DNA of 64,000 nt from Terriglobia bacterium (lineage in GTDB: Bacteria; Acidobacteriota; Terriglobia; Bryobacterales; Bryobacteraceae). Below are positions 53,296 through 62,900 of the stretch, piece by piece. Within the stretch, counting starts at the first letter, position 1, and each line of letters opens with the position of its first letter. The stretch is taken from NCBI GenBank assembly GCA_025363475.1, contig JANYDS010000029.1, forward strand, positions 1 to 64,000, read 5' to 3'. Under the pieces are notes generated by a model. The model saw nothing but the letters and a program-made list of their open reading frames with translations, was not told the DNA's origin and did not search any database. Position numbers and translations under genes: made by a program.

Positions 53296-54242
53296 GCGAA
53301 CGTTACGGAATCGCTCCGATTGATCTTGCGGAGTTGAAAACCATTTCGCTGGCAGCGCGCGGTGGCAAGGTGAAGCAGTCAGATTTTGCCCGCGTTTACA
53401 GCAGGGGTTCAGGGATACCAGGCTTGATCGACAGCCTGCCGCATATCCTGGCAGGTGATTCGCTGCGAGCTGTAGTTGAGGCCGTTCTGAACGCCCGCCG
53501 CTTAAACAAACCGGTGATCTGGGGCCTCGGCGGGCATGTTATTAAGTGCGGTCTGGCACCGGTTTTGATTGATCTGATGGACCGCAGTTTCGCTACCACG
53601 TTCGCGATGAATGGCGCGGCTTCCATTCACGATTTCGAAATTGCACTGGCGGGCAATACCAGCGAGGATGTTGAGGCAGTTCTGCCCGACGGGCGTTTCG
53701 GCGCGGCGGAAGAAACAGGCCGGCAATGGAATGACGCGCTCCTGGCCGATTGCGGAGCTGGCGAGGCCCTTGGCCTTGCTCTGGACCGCCTTTCGCCCGC
53801 CGAACACCGCAGTGACAGCATTCTGCTGCGGGCCTGGCAGAAGTGCATTCCGGTAACGGTTCACGTCGCCATTGGTACCGACACGCCGCACACGCATCCT
53901 GCAGTGAACCCGGAAGCCCTGGGTCGCGCGACGCACCGGGATTTCCGGCTCTTCTGCACCCTGGTCTCGTCACTCAATGGCGGCGGTGTTTTCATCAATG
54001 CGGGCTCAGCAGTGGTGATGCCTGAGGTGTTTCTCAAGGCCCTTTCGACGGTGCGCAATCTGGGCCACGAGGTGCGGAATTTCACTACTGTGAATCTGGA
54101 TTTCCTGCAGCAGTATCGTCCCCGCGTCAATGTAGTGGAACGGCCCCATGTGCAGTCCGGTGGCAGAGGGTATTCGCTCACCGGTCACCATGAGATTATG
54201 ATTCCGCTGCTGGCGGCGGCGTTGATTGAGGGCGATAAATGA
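53292..54242 (+). CDS. Conserved protein of unknown function, deoxyhypusine-synthase-like fold suspected
   Basis: A 316-residue cytosolic protein that I cannot name. It shows alternating alpha/beta character with Rossmann-like segments ([72 protein letters not shown]). The Asn-Gly-Ala-Ala and His-Asp-x-Glu pattern is strict enough to suggest a binding or catalytic site; an NAD-binding fold like that of deoxyhypusine synthase is a guess. It overlaps uvrA upstream (GTGA) and the CPBP gene downstream (ATGA), so it belongs to a coupled operon. Confidence 0.7.
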   Translation: MSERYGIAPIDLAELKTISLAARGGKVKQSDFARVYSRGSGIPGLIDSLPHILAGDSLRAVVEAVLNARRLNKPVIWGLGGHVIKCGLAPVLIDLMDRSFATTFAMNGAASIHDFEIALAGNTSEDVEAVLPDGRFGAAEETGRQWNDALLADCGAGEALGLALDRLSPAEHRSDSILLRAWQKCIPVTVHVAIGTDTPHTHPAVNPEALGRATHRDFRLFCTLVSSLNGGGVFINAGSAVVMPEVFLKALSTVRNLGHEVRNFTTVNLDFLQQYRPRVNVVERPHVQSGGRGYSLTGHHEIMIPLLAAALIEGDK

Positions 54243-54958
54243 CGCCCCTGATTCTGGCGGAACGAGATCAGCCGTTTTGGGGCTTCGCCGAAATCATCCT
54301 TGTGGCTGCACTATTTCTTCCGGCGGTCTGGCTGGGCAGCATTGGCGTTCAAAAAACGTTTGGCTACTCCAGTCCGACAGAGCTGAATGGGTTTGGTTTG
54401 GTGACTGCCGAATTCATCGGCTATGCGCTGGTGTTACTTGTGCTCAAAATTTTATTTTCCCGGCATGGCAGACCGTTGTTTGAATCGCTCGGCTGGGTGG
54501 CGTCACCCTTCTCGGCAGGCTCCCTGATCGCAGTGGGATTCGGCCTCGCGCTCCTTGTGGTGATTCTGGGTAATCTTTTGCAAATTCCGAACACCGAAAC
54601 ACCGTTCGACAAATTACTCGAAGACCCGGTCAGCCGCATTGTAATTGCAATATTTGGCGTGAGTCTGGGGCCGGTTGTTGAGGAGTTACTCTTCCGTGGT
54701 TTCCTGCAGCCGGTACTGACAGATTCTTTTGGCGTGCTGCCTGGCATTCTCACGACTTCGGCCTTGTTCGGGGCCATGCATCTGGTGCAAAACGCCAATA
54801 TCTGGCAGAGCGGCGTGCTCATCACGGTGGTGGGCTTCGTGCTCGGCGTGATTCGCCATGTTTCCGGTTCCACACGCGCCTCCACTATCACCCATATTTC
54901 GTACAATTCATTGCCGTTCCTGGCCGTAATGCTGTCGGGAAACCCTCATAACAAATGA
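54239..54958 (+). CDS. CPBP-family intramembrane metalloprotease
   Basis: A 239-residue integral membrane protease of the CAAX/Abi type with about seven hydrophobic segments. The active-site motifs are [13 protein letters not shown] (Glu-Glu-x3-Arg) near residue 148 and FGAMHLVQN with the metal-binding His near 180; [12 protein letters not shown] near the end holds the third motif. Bacterial members act in envelope processes or self-immunity, but the substrate is unknown. It overlaps both neighbours by four bases, so expression is tied to the uvrA-mtnA run. Confidence 0.88.
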   Translation: MTPLILAERDQPFWGFAEIILVAALFLPAVWLGSIGVQKTFGYSSPTELNGFGLVTAEFIGYALVLLVLKILFSRHGRPLFESLGWVASPFSAGSLIAVGFGLALLVVILGNLLQIPNTETPFDKLLEDPVSRIVIAIFGVSLGPVVEELLFRGFLQPVLTDSFGVLPGILTTSALFGAMHLVQNANIWQSGVLITVVGFVLGVIRHVSGSTRASTITHISYNSLPFLAVMLSGNPHNK

Positions 54959-55995
54959 TCCAGACCATTCTGTGGAAACCCGAAGGCGTGGTCATGATTG
55001 ACCAGACACGCCTGCCGCTCGAAGAGATTTACGTTACGTGTCAAAGCTATCAGGAGGTCGCGGATGCGATTCGCACCATGGTCATTCGCGGCGCACCTGC
55101 GATTGGTGTGGCGGCCGCGATGGGGGTGGCGATTGGCGTTCAGCAGGCGGACGCCGCCGGCCTCGACGCGCAATTCGAAGCCATCTGCGCCGAACTTGCT
55201 TCCACCCGGCCCACGGCGGTAAACCTGTTCTGGGGCATTGACCGCATGAAGCGCCTGTATGCGTCGCTGCGCCATTTGTCACACCGCGAAATTACGGAAC
55301 GGCTGGTGGCCGAAGCTATTCTCGTGTGCGAAGAAGATATTGAAATCAACAAAGCAATTGGCCGCCACGGAGCGCCTCTGGTTCCTGACAACAGCACTAT
55401 ACTGACCCATTGCAATGCGGGTGCGCTGGCGACTGCGGGCTATGGCACTGCGCTCGGCGTGGTGCGTGCAGCGGTGGAAGCGGGCAAGACGATCGACGTG
55501 TTCTCGGATGAAACCCGGCCCTTTCTGCAAGGAGCGCGGCTTACCGTTTGGGAACTACAGCATGACGGTATACCGGCCACGCTCATCACCGACAACATGG
55601 CTGGGCATTTCCTGCACTCAGGCCGTATCGGATGCGTGATTGTCGGTGCGGATCGCATTGCCGCAAACGGCGATGTAGCCAATAAAATCGGCACCTATGG
55701 CGTGGCTGTTCTAGCGAAGGAGAACAATGTACCGTTCTACGTTGCCGCTCCCGTTTCAACGCTTGATCTGACGCTGCCGGATGGGACGCACATCCCCATC
55801 GAAGAGCGTGCATCTGCTGAAGTAACGCATATTCAGGGCGTGCGAATGGCACCGGAAGGTACGGTGGTGCGCAACCCCGCATTCGATGTCACCCCCAATC
55901 GCTACGTGACGGCTATCATTAGCGAACGGGGCGTGGCACGGGCACCCTTTACTGAGTCGCTGCGGGAGCTTGCGGCAAAACGAGGCTCACTATGA
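54955..55995 (+). CDS. mtnA: S-methyl-5-thioribose-1-phosphate isomerase MtnA
   Basis: A 346-residue enzyme of the methionine salvage pathway, turning methylthioribose-1-phosphate into the ribulose form. Signs are [19 protein letters not shown] near residue 40, [18 protein letters not shown] with the catalytic Cys near 155, [13 protein letters not shown], and [19 protein letters not shown] with the catalytic Asp near 235. Length is normal. No mtnK, mtnB or mtnP gene is adjacent. Four-base overlaps link it to the protease upstream and the thioredoxin-like gene downstream. Confidence 0.95.
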   Translation: MIQTILWKPEGVVMIDQTRLPLEEIYVTCQSYQEVADAIRTMVIRGAPAIGVAAAMGVAIGVQQADAAGLDAQFEAICAELASTRPTAVNLFWGIDRMKRLYASLRHLSHREITERLVAEAILVCEEDIEINKAIGRHGAPLVPDNSTILTHCNAGALATAGYGTALGVVRAAVEAGKTIDVFSDETRPFLQGARLTVWELQHDGIPATLITDNMAGHFLHSGRIGCVIVGADRIAANGDVANKIGTYGVAVLAKENNVPFYVAAPVSTLDLTLPDGTHIPIEERASAEVTHIQGVRMAPEGTVVRNPAFDVTPNRYVTAIISERGVARAPFTESLRELAAKRGSL

Positions 55996-56498
55996 AACTG
56001 CCGGTAATTTTTCTTCTCGTCACTCTGGCTCTCTTCGCTGCCGGAGAAAATTCGAACCGTCGTGCGCCGGGCTTCTCAATCGTCGATACCCATTTTCAAC
56101 AGCATGATTTACAGGACTATCGCGGCAAGATCGTCCTGGTCGATTTCATGAAAACCGATTGCCCGGTGTGCAACCAGCTGGCAGACACTTTTGCAGAGTT
56201 GTCATCGCGTTACGGGGACAGGGTCGCCCTGCTCTCGATCGTTACACTGCCCGACAATTTCGAAACCGTCGACAAGTTTACGGCTGCCCATCAGGCGAAA
56301 TGGCCGATTCTGTTCGACGCTGGCCAGGTCATGATGTCGTATTTACAACTCAAGCCGACTGGAAACATGAACGTGCATTTCCCCCACATCTTCGTGATCG
56401 ATGGCGCAGGAATGATCCGCAACGATATCGACGGCGCTGACCCGAGAGCGCTCACCGTTGGAGCGCTTTCGATTGAGATTGACAAGCTTCTGAAGTAA
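55992..56498 (+). CDS. Exported thioredoxin-like (TlpA/redoxin) protein
   Basis: A 168-residue protein with an N-terminal signal sequence ([16 protein letters not shown]) and a thioredoxin fold. The redox site is [14 protein letters not shown] (Cys-x2-Cys) near residue 57; [17 protein letters not shown] holds the cis-Pro region, where Pro follows Phe-His variants. It should reduce or isomerise disulfides, or deliver electrons, outside the cytoplasm. It is the last gene of the uvrA operon, overlapping mtnA by four bases. Confidence 0.87.
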   Translation: MKLPVIFLLVTLALFAAGENSNRRAPGFSIVDTHFQQHDLQDYRGKIVLVDFMKTDCPVCNQLADTFAELSSRYGDRVALLSIVTLPDNFETVDKFTAAHQAKWPILFDAGQVMMSYLQLKPTGNMNVHFPHIFVIDGAGMIRNDIDGADPRALTVGALSIEIDKLLK

Positions 56499-56507
56499 CC
56501 CGAACTC

Positions 56508-59177
56508 CTAAGCGGAGGCCAACTGGCGAAGAACGAACGGCAGAATCCCGCCATTACGGAAGTATTCCGCTTCCTGCGGCGTATCCACGCGTGAAGCAGC
56601 TTCAAATTCGATGACCGAACCATCCGGCGCAACCGCCCGAACCTGAACCTTGGCGCCGCTTTCCACGCCTTCGCGGACACCGGTTATCCTGAATGTCTCT
56701 TTCCCCGTGAGACCCAGCGACGCAGCAGTCTGCCCTGCCAGATACTGCAACGGCAGAACGCCCATCCCCACAAGGTTTGTGCGGTGAATGCGCTCAAAGC
56801 TTTCCGCAATGACCACCTTAACGCCTAGCAGCATGACGCCTTTAGCCGCCCAGTCACGCGAAGAACCTGAACCGTATTCCTTGCCCGCCAGAATCATCAG
56901 TGGAGTCCCTTCCTGTTGATACTGCATGGCCGCGTCATAGATGAACATCGGTGTCTCATCCGGCATATGTGCCGTCCAGGGACCTTCCGTACCAGGGACC
57001 AGCTGATTCCGCAGGCGGACGTTGGCGAGAGTCCCGCGCACCATCACTTCGTGGTTACCGCGCCGCGCGCCGTAAGAGTTGAAATCGACAGGCTGAACGC
57101 CCTGCGCGATCAAATACTGACCGGCCGGACTCTTGGCACTGATGTTACCCGCCGGCGAAATGTGATCGGTGGTGACGGAATCGCCCAACACCGCAAGGGC
57201 GCGCACACCGGCGAAATCCGCAATGGGCGTAGTGGGGTCGATCATGTTGTCGAAATAGGGCGGCCGCTTGATGTAAGTGGAATCGGCTTCCCAAATGAAG
57301 GTGTTGCCAGTCGGGACAGGAAGATGCTGCCAGTTCAAATCGCCCTCAAAAGCCTTGGCATATTCCGACCGGAACATTTCCGCATTAATCGTCGCGCGCA
57401 TCGCTGCGTCCACTTCCTGCGGCGACGGCCAGATATCGCGCAAATAAACCGGCTGACCATCGGACCCAATACCGAGAGAGTCAGTGGCCATATCGATATC
57501 AACGCGCCCGGCGATTGCGTACGCGACCACCAATGGCGGTGACGCCAGATAGTTGGCTTTCACCTGAGGATTGATGCGGCCTTCAAAATTACGGTTGCCA
57601 CTCAGGACCGCTGCGACCACCAGATCGTTGTCTTTGATGCCAGCCGAAACAGCTTCCGGCAATGGTCCGCTGTTGCCGATGCAAGTAGTACAGCCATAGC
57701 CCACCAGGTTGAAATTCAGAGCGTCCAGATATGGCGTAAGGCCAGCCTTATTCAGATATTCCGTGACAACTTTGGAACCAGGAGCAAGGCTGGTCTTCAC
57801 CCAGGGTTTGCTCGTGAGGCCCTTTTCCACGGCCTTCTTCGCGAGCAGACCTGCACCGATCATCACGGAAGGGTTGGAAGTGTTCGTGCAACTTGTAATA
57901 GCCGCAATCACAACCGCGCCACTCCCCAGTTCACCCGAGACGCCGTTTATTGCGACCGTGACTTTCTTCGTGGATGCATCTTTAAAAGCATCCTTGAAAT
58001 TCTGCCGCACCTGACCCAGCGTGAGCCGATCCTGCGGACGTTTCGGACCTGCCATGGACGGTACTACAGTCGACATGTCCAGTTCCAGCGTGTCAACAAA
58101 TACCGGGTCCGGGGTCTCGTCCGTACGGAACAAACCCTGCGCCTTCGAATAAGCTTCCACCAGCTCTACCAGTTTTTCGTCGCGGTTCGACATCCGCAGG
58201 TAGGCGAGCGTGCCGTCATCAACAGGGAAGAAGCCAATCGTCGCGCCATACTCAGGGGCCATATTGGCGATGGTGGCGCGATCAGCCACGCTCAACGCAC
58301 TGAGACCCGCACCATAGAACTCGACAAACTTACCCACAACACCCTTCTTGCGCAGCATCTGAGTCACAGTCAGCACAAGATCAGTAGCCGTGCAGCCTTC
58401 CGGCAATTTGCCGAAGAGCTTGAACCCCACCACGGAGGGAAGCAGCATGGAAATGGGTTGGCCCAACATGCAGGCCTCGGCTTCAATCCCGCCAACGCCC
58501 CAGCCCACAACGCCCAAACCATTGATCATGGTGGTGTGCGAATCGGTGCCGACAAGTGTATCGGGGTATGCCGTAACCGATCCATCCGCTTCCTGATTGC
58601 GGAATACGACGCAAGCCAGATACTCCAGATTCACCTGATGCACGATGCCGGTATCCGGCGGCACCACGCGGAAGTTACGAAACGCAGTCTGGCCCCAGCG
58701 CAGCAGCGTGTAGCGCTCGCGGTTTCGCTGAAATTCCAGCGCGGCGTTGATATCAAAAGCACCCTTCGTGCCGTATTCATCCACTTGGACCGAATGGTCA
58801 ATCACCAGATCAGCCGGCATCAAAGGATTGGCTTTGGAAGGGTCAGCACCCATTGCTGCCAGGGCATCACGCATCGCGGCCATATCCACCACGGCGGGAA
58901 CTCCGGTAAAATCCTGCAGCAACACCCGCGCAGGCATAAACGAAATTTCTTTCGGCTCGCCTTCACTGCCACCGCGCGCAATCATTTCAATATCAGCGGC
59001 ATGAACCTTGCGGCCGTCTTCGCAGCGCAGCAGGTTTTCCAGCAGGATACGGTGGGAAAAAGGCAGCCGCGAAATGGTCGCGATTCCCTTTTCTTCAAGC
59101 GCGGCAAGGCGGTAATAGCGGTATTCGGCACCTGCCACGGAAAGAGTGGAGGCGCTGCCAAAACTGTTCTGACTCAT
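56508..59177 (-). CDS. acnA: Aconitate hydratase AcnA
   Basis: An 889-residue iron-sulfur TCA enzyme that isomerises citrate and isocitrate. Cluster ligands lie in [19 protein letters not shown] and [16 protein letters not shown]. Other signs are [35 protein letters not shown]-like and the C-terminal swivel domain with [16 protein letters not shown] and [18 protein letters not shown]. The frame is open to 59366, but the ATG at 59177 gives the normal AcnA start ([18 protein letters not shown]). It lies between the convergent thioredoxin-like gene and the diguanylate cyclase. Confidence 0.96.
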   Translation of the reverse strand: MSQNSFGSASTLSVAGAEYRYYRLAALEEKGIATISRLPFSHRILLENLLRCEDGRKVHAADIEMIARGGSEGEPKEISFMPARVLLQDFTGVPAVVDMAAMRDALAAMGADPSKANPLMPADLVIDHSVQVDEYGTKGAFDINAALEFQRNRERYTLLRWGQTAFRNFRVVPPDTGIVHQVNLEYLACVVFRNQEADGSVTAYPDTLVGTDSHTTMINGLGVVGWGVGGIEAEACMLGQPISMLLPSVVGFKLFGKLPEGCTATDLVLTVTQMLRKKGVVGKFVEFYGAGLSALSVADRATIANMAPEYGATIGFFPVDDGTLAYLRMSNRDEKLVELVEAYSKAQGLFRTDETPDPVFVDTLELDMSTVVPSMAGPKRPQDRLTLGQVRQNFKDAFKDASTKKVTVAINGVSGELGSGAVVIAAITSCTNTSNPSVMIGAGLLAKKAVEKGLTSKPWVKTSLAPGSKVVTEYLNKAGLTPYLDALNFNLVGYGCTTCIGNSGPLPEAVSAGIKDNDLVVAAVLSGNRNFEGRINPQVKANYLASPPLVVAYAIAGRVDIDMATDSLGIGSDGQPVYLRDIWPSPQEVDAAMRATINAEMFRSEYAKAFEGDLNWQHLPVPTGNTFIWEADSTYIKRPPYFDNMIDPTTPIADFAGVRALAVLGDSVTTDHISPAGNISAKSPAGQYLIAQGVQPVDFNSYGARRGNHEVMVRGTLANVRLRNQLVPGTEGPWTAHMPDETPMFIYDAAMQYQQEGTPLMILAGKEYGSGSSRDWAAKGVMLLGVKVVIAESFERIHRTNLVGMGVLPLQYLAGQTAASLGLTGKETFRITGVREGVESGAKVQVRAVAPDGSVIEFEAASRVDTPQEAEYFRNGGILPFVLRQLASA

Positions 59178-59236
59178 GGGATTACAACCACTATATCGGA
59201 CGGGTTTGGACGCCCAATCCACGCGAACGGCAAAGG

Positions 59237-60403
59237 TTATACCCCGGCGGCTTCGCTGGCTGGGGAAAAACGTCCGTGCTGTTTCATCATGTACATCGCG
59301 GCATCTGCCAGCCTGATCAGATCCGAAGCGCTGCCCACGTCTTCGGGGAAGATAGCCAGACCGCAACTGATACGAATCGTCGCAAGCTGGCCCAATAGTT
59401 CCACTTCGCCTTCCACTGCAGTGCGAACGCGGTCAATTAAGGCATGCATCTGGTCGCGGGATCGTGCATTTTCCACCAGCAGCAGAAATTCATCACCGCC
59501 CACTCGCGCTAAACAAATGTCCGCGCTGATGACACTCCGCAACCGGTCCGCAACCAGCTTAAGTGCCCGGTCGCCGCCTTCGTGGCCGATCGTATCGTTG
59601 ATGGTCTTGAAATCGTCCAGATCGCAATACACCAGAGCCAGAGGCTGCCCGCTTTCGAAGGCCCGTTTTTCCGCCTGCTCCAGCCGTTCTTCAAACAGCC
59701 TTCGATTGGGAAGGTTGGTTAGCGAATCGTAGAGCGCCAGTTTCTCGGTCTCGCGATGCAGCTTGAGATTGGTTGCCAGGCTGAGGCCAAACGTACAACT
59801 GATGGCAGCCAGATCCACGGTCATCGACCCGACAAAATCAATGACTCTGCCATCGAAAAGATCCATGCGAGGTCCGCTGTTCCACGCATCTGCTGTCCGG
59901 AAGAGCATGGTCACGCCATTGATCGCAAATCCGGCGGCAGTGACCCAGTACACGGGACGGTCACGCGCGGAAACGTCCCACGCCATGCTCCAGGCTGCGA
60001 GGATTGTGGGAATGGCGCAAAAAAATGTTTCTACCGCCACGCGTGTGTTGACCTGGTCGTCTACCCAAAGCCCATAAGAAATGGCAGGCAGGTAAAGCAC
60101 GGTCGTAACAGCATAAAAAACTCGAAGGCGGGGCAATTCGCGAAATGCGCGGATGCCATCAAGAATACAAAGTACGCCCGCAAAAACTACAACATTCGGG
60201 AGCAGTATGATCAATTTTCCAGGAATTGCCAGACGCGCAGGATAAAGGGAAAAGCCCAGGCAAAGTAGAAAACTGGCGAGGCTGCAGCGTTTAATCCCAG
60301 CGACTTTGCGGTTCAGGTTTGAAGCAAGCCACAGAGTGACTCCCGTCACAAAAGTAATGACGACCGTTACGACATCGAGGGTAAAGAGGTCGAGGCGATG
60401 CAC
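59237..60403 (-). CDS. Membrane diguanylate cyclase (GGDEF)
   Basis: A 388-residue enzyme that makes cyclic di-GMP. Seven hydrophobic segments at residues about 8-240 ([20 protein letters not shown] to [20 protein letters not shown]) form a sensing membrane domain, followed by a GGDEF domain. [16 protein letters not shown] and [15 protein letters not shown] are intact, so it should be active. The inhibitory-site Arg-x2-Asp ahead of GGDEF reads ISAD, so product feedback is probably lost. GTG 60403 is chosen because AGGA lies five bases upstream and the helix begins right after; starts up to 60535 are open. Confidence 0.88.
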   Translation of the reverse strand: MHRLDLFTLDVVTVVITFVTGVTLWLASNLNRKVAGIKRCSLASFLLCLGFSLYPARLAIPGKLIILLPNVVVFAGVLCILDGIRAFRELPRLRVFYAVTTVLYLPAISYGLWVDDQVNTRVAVETFFCAIPTILAAWSMAWDVSARDRPVYWVTAAGFAINGVTMLFRTADAWNSGPRMDLFDGRVIDFVGSMTVDLAAISCTFGLSLATNLKLHRETEKLALYDSLTNLPNRRLFEERLEQAEKRAFESGQPLALVYCDLDDFKTINDTIGHEGGDRALKLVADRLRSVISADICLARVGGDEFLLLVENARSRDQMHALIDRVRTAVEGEVELLGQLATIRISCGLAIFPEDVGSASDLIRLADAAMYMMKQHGRFSPASEAAGV

Positions 60404-60533
60404 AGGGGTCCTGGTACCTCCAATACTACCCTGGATTCCGGCCCGGGGTTCTGGTAGTCCCAGTTGGTCAACCAGCATTTTCAGCCAGGATACGCTATAA
60501 CTGCTACACTTTGCTCTGAACGGCGTACCTCCC

Positions 60534-61439
60534 ATGACTGAAATAATCCGCGAAACGGCCTCTGGCGGAACCTACCGCCGGGAAGTCGTTCGCCGCATGG
60601 TGGATATCTCTGAACGCCAACTTCGCTCCTGGGAAAAACAGGGTTTTGTTTCCGGTGGCGAGACGTTTGGCTTTTCCGCTCTGCTTGCCTTAAAAACGCT
60701 CAAGCGTTTGCGTGAGCTGAAGATTGCTCCGCGCCAGATCCAGCGGGCAATTGAAGCCCTTAAATCCCGACTCGAAAACGTCACCGAACCCCTGTCACAA
60801 CTGCGAATCACTGCGGAAGGCCGCCGGATTGCCGTCCACATCGGAGGCAGCCGCATGGAGCCCGTCACCGGGCAGCAGTTGCTCGATTTTGACGAGAAGG
60901 AACTGGAAAAACTACGTTCATTTCCGGTCAAAGCCGACCCCGTCGCGATCCCCGACGATGGGCTCTCTGAAAAATGGTTCCAAAAAGGCCTGTCGCTGGA
61001 GGAAACGGGAGCTCCCGTGAACGACGTGATCGCAGCCTACCGGAAAGCGATCGACGCCAATGCGAATGCTTCAGGTGCGCTGGTCAATCTGGGTACAATC
61101 GCGTTCCGGATGAAGAAATTCAAAGAGGCGGCCGAATACTATTCCCGCGCTATACAGGCGGACCCGGCTTACCCCCTTGCACATTTCAATCTGGGGAATC
61201 TGTTTGACGAGAAGGGTGATTTTGCAACGGCGCGCATCCATTATCTGGATGCCATTCGCCTGAACCCGCGCTACGCCGACGCCTATTTCAACCTGGCCCT
61301 GCTTTGCGAACGCAACGGGCAATTGCTCGAAGCCATCAGCCACTGGCAGAAGTATTTAAAACTTGACGGCACCAGTTCCTGGGCCAGTACGGCGCGCAAA
61401 CAACTGGACCGCCTCAAGAATTCCGTCCGGTCGAAATAG
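60534..61439 (+). CDS. MerR-type helix-turn-helix protein with tetratricopeptide repeats
   Basis: A 301-residue protein. The N-terminal MerR-like DNA-binding domain (YRREVVRRMVDISERQLRSWE, FGFSALLALKTLKRLRELKI) is followed by a linker and at least three TPR units from about residue 140 (WFQKGLSLEETGAPVNDVI, ALVNLGTIAFRMKKFKEAAE, AHFNLGNLFDEKGDFATARI). The combination suggests a regulator whose TPR arm binds a partner protein; the signal is unknown. It is divergent from the diguanylate cyclase, whose longest open frame begins opposite its start. Confidence 0.85.
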   Translation: MTEIIRETASGGTYRREVVRRMVDISERQLRSWEKQGFVSGGETFGFSALLALKTLKRLRELKIAPRQIQRAIEALKSRLENVTEPLSQLRITAEGRRIAVHIGGSRMEPVTGQQLLDFDEKELEKLRSFPVKADPVAIPDDGLSEKWFQKGLSLEETGAPVNDVIAAYRKAIDANANASGALVNLGTIAFRMKKFKEAAEYYSRAIQADPAYPLAHFNLGNLFDEKGDFATARIHYLDAIRLNPRYADAYFNLALLCERNGQLLEAISHWQKYLKLDGTSSWASTARKQLDRLKNSVRSK

Positions 61440-61444
61440 CCTGA

Positions 61445-62290
61445 CTATTTCAGTTCGCCGCGGATCACACCCGCCACGGTTTGGGGCTCAAACGGGCCAT
61501 TAAATTTCTTGCCGTTGAAGTAAAAAGTAGGAGTTCCGCCAACACCAGCGGCTTCACCTTCCTGTTCTTCGCTGCGCACCCTTGCAGCATGTTTGTGGTT
61601 GTCCACTTCGTATGTGAACTTGTTCATATCGAGGCCGATCTCCTTCGCGTACCGGATCACCGTACGGCGCGAAAGATCGGGAAAGCCGGCATACAACCGG
61701 TCATGCATCTCCCAAAACTTACCCTGCGACTGCGCAGCCAGAGAAGCCTCGGCACCGAACTGGGCGTCGGCGTGTGAATCAAGCGGGAACTGCTTGAACA
61801 CAAACTTGACGTCGTTCGGGAACTGCTTCAGGATTTCCTTCGTCGGCCCTACAACTTTGGAGCAGTACGGGCATTGGAAGTCGGAAAATTCAACGATGGT
61901 AACCCGCGCATTCGCGGGACCCTTAAACGGAGCGCCCGCGATATTGAGCTTCTGGGCCTCTTCCAGCATCGGAGGCGGCTCACCGGCGATTTTCTTGAGG
62001 TCTGCGCGGACTGCGTCGGCATTCTTGCCGTCAACGAAATCCTTTACCGCGGCATTCGAAAGTTTGCGGCTCACGGCGCACGAGGGGTCACCCACGCGGC
62101 ACTCTGCCAGCTTCATGCCGCAGCCGCAGGTGCATGTTTCTTCCCGCAGGAATTTGAGAACAGCAGGTTTGCGGGCAGCGGTGGTGCCCTGCCAGTCAAC
62201 GCCAGGAAGCTCGGTGACGGATTGCCAGGGGGCCTGAGCAAGTGCCAGAGCAGTCAAAACAAACAACGGGGCCAGATTACGGAGTCGCAC
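61445..62290 (-). CDS. Exported DsbA-family thiol oxidoreductase with Cys-rich N-terminal module
   Basis: A 281-residue exported protein. A signal peptide (LAPLFVLTALALAQA) leads to a Cys-rich module with Cys53, 55, 57, 64 and 71 (TCTCGCGMKLAEC, then PSC), reminiscent of the CcmH/NrfF-type redox arm. From about residue 118 a DsbA/thioredoxin domain has FSDFQCPYCSKVV (Cys141, Cys144) and GTPTFYFNGKKF with the cis-Pro. It should form or isomerise disulfides outside the cytoplasm. I use GTG 62290, where the signal peptide begins; the frame is open further but runs into the DUF2760 gene. Confidence 0.85.
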   Translation of the reverse strand: MRLRNLAPLFVLTALALAQAPWQSVTELPGVDWQGTTAARKPAVLKFLREETCTCGCGMKLAECRVGDPSCAVSRKLSNAAVKDFVDGKNADAVRADLKKIAGEPPPMLEEAQKLNIAGAPFKGPANARVTIVEFSDFQCPYCSKVVGPTKEILKQFPNDVKFVFKQFPLDSHADAQFGAEASLAAQSQGKFWEMHDRLYAGFPDLSRRTVIRYAKEIGLDMNKFTYEVDNHKHAARVRSEEQEGEAAGVGGTPTFYFNGKKFNGPFEPQTVAGVIRGELK

Positions 62291-62366
62291 ATTAGATATT
62301 ATGGCGCATTCCCAGGGGCTATGCTTTAACCCGTTGCTATCCTGAAGCCGTGGAGCAATACCGATC

Positions 62367-62897
62367 TTGAGCAGCATCATTCTGGCGTTCCGAGCGTTTT
62401 TCGCGCTTCTTTTCGGCGGCAGCCTGCCCGACGACCTTGTCGCGCAGCTGGGTCTGGCGCCCAAACAGGCCCCTGCACCCAAAGCGCAGCCAACACCCCC
62501 GGTGCCTGTAATTAAGCCTGCGGACGGGGCGCTACAGCTCCTCGGCATGCTGCAAAGAGAGGCTCGTGCGGTTGATTTCTTCATGGAAGACTTCGGGGCC
62601 TACACCGACGAGCAGGTGGGTGGTGCCGCGCGTGAAGTGCATGACCGCACCCGCGAAATGCTGGTTCGGCATTTTGCTCCCGCGCCAGTGATCGACGCCG
62701 TGGAAGGCAGCACGGCCAACCCTCCGGGCGGCAACGCGGCGCTGATCAAATACATCGGTAACGTGCCAGCTTCAGGCAAGCCCCCGGCTGGAGTTCTGCG
62801 GCATCGGGGCTGGCGTGCCACCTCCGTTTCCCTCCCGAAACTCAGTTCCCGGGAAGATCTGACCGTGCTGGCGCTGGCCGAAATCGAAGTGGAGTAG
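62367..62897 (+). CDS. DUF2760 protein
   Basis: A 176-residue protein. A hydrophobic start (SIILAFRAFFALLFGG) is followed by a Pro/Ala-rich linker and a domain with ALQLLGMLQREARAVDFFME, then REMLVRHFAPAPVIDAVEGS and LRHRGWRATSVSLPKL, matching DUF2760. The function is unknown, but such genes commonly precede Hsp70-like genes, as here. The TTG at 62367 gives the usual N-terminus. The Hsp70 gene starts three bases after the stop. Confidence 0.85.
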   Translation: MSSIILAFRAFFALLFGGSLPDDLVAQLGLAPKQAPAPKAQPTPPVPVIKPADGALQLLGMLQREARAVDFFMEDFGAYTDEQVGGAAREVHDRTREMLVRHFAPAPVIDAVEGSTANPPGGNAALIKYIGNVPASGKPPAGVLRHRGWRATSVSLPKLSSREDLTVLALAEIEVE

Positions 62898-62900
62898 GTT

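Noticed and set aside
59178-59366. Longer N-terminus of aconitase
   Set aside because: The extra 63 residues are Arg-rich and unlike AcnA, and the normal N-terminus begins at 59177.
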